Shown: positions 61,726 to 64,000 of the stretch, piece after piece | How positions within the stretch are numbered: position 1 is the stretch's first letter | Layout of the letters: every line of letters starts with the position of its first letter | Source of the DNA: Sphagnum compactum | Lineage: Eukaryota > Bryophyta > Sphagnopsida > Sphagnales | Assembly (NCBI GenBank): GCA_965153455.1 | Contig: OZ234498.1 | Span: 1,550,001-1,614,000, forward strand | DNA length: 64,000 bases | Reading direction: 5' to 3' | Position numbers and translations under genes: made by a program | Notes under the pieces: generated by a model | What the model was told of the DNA's origin: nothing | What the model saw: only the letters and a program-made list of their open reading frames with translations | The model's database searches: none

Positions 61726-62474
61726 ACTAACTGCTATGTGTGGAAGAGATGAAGAATTGCGATTAAGCCTGACAGCTTGTTGAAAAATCACAATGGCTTG
61801 TGCACGATAAAATGGTTTAGAGACTAAGATACTCTATTTGATTTTTCATGTCCTAAACACTAGTCTTAGCTTCTGGAACAGCACTCCAACTGTAGCAATT
61901 GATTTGACCAATTTTCATGACAACATAAATGTGACACTATGTGACTATCCTGAGCTCCACAGTCTCAGAAATGTGACAGCATCATTGTTGCTAGGTTCCC
62001 GCTCACCCCCCTCCCCTGGCCAAATGACGTTTAGGAAATCCCTTCACCTGCAATAAGCAAGCAACAATTTGAGGCAGAAGTTGACTGCAGTATAGGATAT
62101 TAAAAGTTAAATTTCTTTGTACATAGCTCTTGTTCGGCAAAATCTTGTCAAAATTATTAACTTTTTGAAAAACGGATCCATCTATATGTTCAGCAAAATC
62201 TTGTCAAAATTATTAGCTTTTTGAAAAACAGGTGCGTCCATGGCAGCAGCATTCCCTAGAATTTTGACCAACCCCGTCTTAGTTTTCTCTTTCTTTTTGG
62301 CTGGTCCTCTTGAGGAGTTAATTAGTGGTGCCATCGTATGCAGCATGGGCCTTGATTCTTGAGATACAAAAACAAAAGTTGAGGAATGGGGGGGGGGGGT
62401 AACCATGGGATAACTAGTGGCACACTTTGGGTTCCACTCTTTAGGCTTGGACTTGGTCGGTCCTCTCTCTTTGT

Positions 62475-62760
62475 TGGCCTTGCCTACCAAGGCAACGATA
62501 TTGTGTTTAGATTCATTATAGCGTATAGTAGCTTAATGGATTTTGGCCCCTAGTTAATAGGTATATTTTTATATGAGGATTTTTGAAAGATGATATTCTG
62601 GCTTGTGTTGAAACTTGAGATTAGTTATTGAGTTATAATATCTTGAAGGATTTTGGTTTCTTTTAGAGGATTCTTTGAAGATTGTATTTTTGCATTGTGA
62701 AATATTTGAGTTTTCATAATTCTTCTTTTGCCTTAAGATACTTTTAAAATGTAAATGGCA
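62475..62760 (+). mobile_element. Small TIR element R1, copy c (MITE-like)
   Basis: Third copy of the R1 element. It keeps the left terminus TGGCCTTGCC and all internal landmarks (GATTCATTATAGCGTATAGT, GGATTTTGGCCCCTAG, TATAATATCTTGAAGGATTT, TTCTTCTTTTGCCTTAAGAT). Its right end is lost after AAATGGCA. Copies a and c are in the same orientation. Confidence 0.75.
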
Positions 62761-63089
62761 CACCCCTAGTTCCTTATTTTCCCCTTTGCTGGGTGCTTTG
62801 TTTAATGGCATTTGCCAGGGTTTCACACTTGAAAGGAATAGAAGTCTATGCTGATGGAATCTGGCAGATATACACAGTGAACACAAGTTGATGAAGTGTG
62901 AGCCATTATGGCTATAGCCACCACCCCCAATTTGCAATAAATGCACAAGACTGGCTATTCCAATTGTGAATGTACAGTTTAAAGTAACTAAACTATGCTG
63001 CTCCAACAGACTTACCTCTTCCTAGTACCTACCAGCTGGGGATACCTAGTGTTGTGTTTTAATCCCAATCAGGGTTTTTTTTAAAAGGA

Positions 63090-63600
63090 CTTTGTGATGT
63101 AGCCAAACTGGCAATGATTCAGAAAATAATTTTGCCAAATTTGATTACATACTAGATATGAAAGTAGGAAAAAAAAGAATCTTTCTATATTCTTGGCTAC
63201 CTACTGGAGCTTATCACAAAAATCTGGCAATTTGAAATTTCTTTTCTTCAAAATCTGGCGAATCTGGGTCTTTTTTTTTTTCCATGAGAAATCCTCTGCA
63301 TAGGTTGAAACCATATTTTTCAGGTCGAAATTTGGCAAAAATTCGCCAGTACAAAAAAACAATGATCCCAATATCTGTTTTGGGAGGGATGCTAACTACC
63401 GTGGCTGCATTAAAAATTTGAAAACAAAAAACTGGTGCACAGCAGTGATTTTATTTTGACAAAATTTGTGAATTTTTGACCGAAAAATTGGGAATTTTTT
63501 GGAATTAAATCTTAGGAGCTAATTCAGCTAATTTTTGGAAAATTTCCCCAAATTTTCAGTATCACAGAATTGGAAAAAAAAAAAAAAAACCCTGGTGCAT
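63090..63600 (+). repeat. Interspersed repeat family R2, copy c
   Basis: Block order GTAGCCAAACTGGCAATGAT, TTTTGCCAAATTTGATTAC and TTCTTGGCTACCTACTGGAG matches copies a and b. It is followed by TTTGGCAAAAATTCGCC and AATTGGGAATTTTTTGG words like those that precede copy a. Non-coding. Confidence 0.5.
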
Positions 63601-64000
63601 AGGGCATAGTAGAACACCAGCCCTTCTTTTTTTTCACTTTTGCAAAAAGTGCTGGGTGACTAGAGTTACAGAATTGTTAACTCTCAAGTCACCGACTTTT
63701 ACAATTTTTTGTGAGGCGTGCTGGGCAAGAGATGGTAGAATAATGGAGGCGCAATAGTAAAACAAATTAGTGAAACTTTCAGGCGACAGTGTACCTATTT
63801 ACTGCATATATGTAAATATAAGCTATACTAAAAATTCCATGGTAGAAATGTGCCTACATTCACAAATTCAAGGTAGAAATATGGCTATAAACATGTTATG
63901 AACCATGAAGAAATGGCTATACAACCTGGATTTCTACAAATTCCAGGTAGGAATATGGCTTTAGACATGTTCTGAACCATGAAGAAATGGCTATACAACC
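63601..64000 (+). repeat. Window end with a short direct repeat
   Basis: GAACCATGAAGAAATGGCTA followed by TACAACC occurs at about 63900 and again at about 63974, each preceded by ATGGCTNTANACATGTT words, giving a tandem unit of about 74 bp that may run past the window. No gene seen. Confidence 0.55.

Noticed and set aside
1-64000. tRNA, rRNA or CRISPR features
   Set aside because: Reading by eye found no tRNA T-loop with a matching cloverleaf, no rRNA core sequence and no regularly spaced direct-repeat array. A tRNAscan run could still reveal a diverged tRNA.

Overview
The window looks like nuclear DNA of a land plant. The evidence is GT-AG spliced genes with introns up to about 1.4 kb, a plant epsilon-type 14-3-3 gene, a WEB-family coiled-coil gene that I know only from land plants, and a decayed plant-type LINE reverse transcriptase. 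Gene density is low (about five loci in 64 kb) and the intergenic DNA is AT-rich and full of short repeats and foldback elements. A non-seed plant (moss, lycophyte or fern) or a large-genome seed plant fits best, but the sequence alone does not settle it.

Layout. 1-5.3 kb: AT-rich intergenic DNA with one GC-richer island. 5.37-10.2 kb (+): a complete 14-3-3 gene in seven coding exons, all frames closing on 263 aa. 11.8-16.8 kb (-): a WEB/DUF827 coiled-coil gene in six phase-0 coding exons (654 aa) plus a non-coding first exon, convergent with the 14-3-3 gene. 17-29.9 kb: repeats, including a hairpin at 18.8 kb, a degenerate LINE at 20.65-24.15 kb split by an LTR-like insertion, a 627-bp foldback element at 25.1 kb and the first copy of a small TIR element (MITE-like) at 25.9 kb. 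29.95-34.33 kb (-): an eight-exon gene for a probable plastid protein with a peptidoglycan-binding-like domain, one membrane span and a C-terminal coiled coil (749 aa). Its first intron is stop-free and a multiple of three. 35-42.9 kb: repeats. 42.9-45.6 kb (+): a glutamine-rich gene whose exons keep splice sites but carry nine in-frame stops. 46.3-47.5 kb (-): a two-exon multi-pass membrane protein of unknown family. 49-64 kb: no convincing gene; very AT-rich DNA with further copies of the repeat families.

The genes do not form a pathway. The WEB protein (chloroplast movement family), the peptidoglycan-binding-like protein (probable plastid) and the 14-3-3 protein (phosphoprotein adaptor) are ordinary nuclear neighbours. 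Exon structures were derived by hand from reading frames, splice dinucleotides and phase matching. No alignment or transcript evidence was available.
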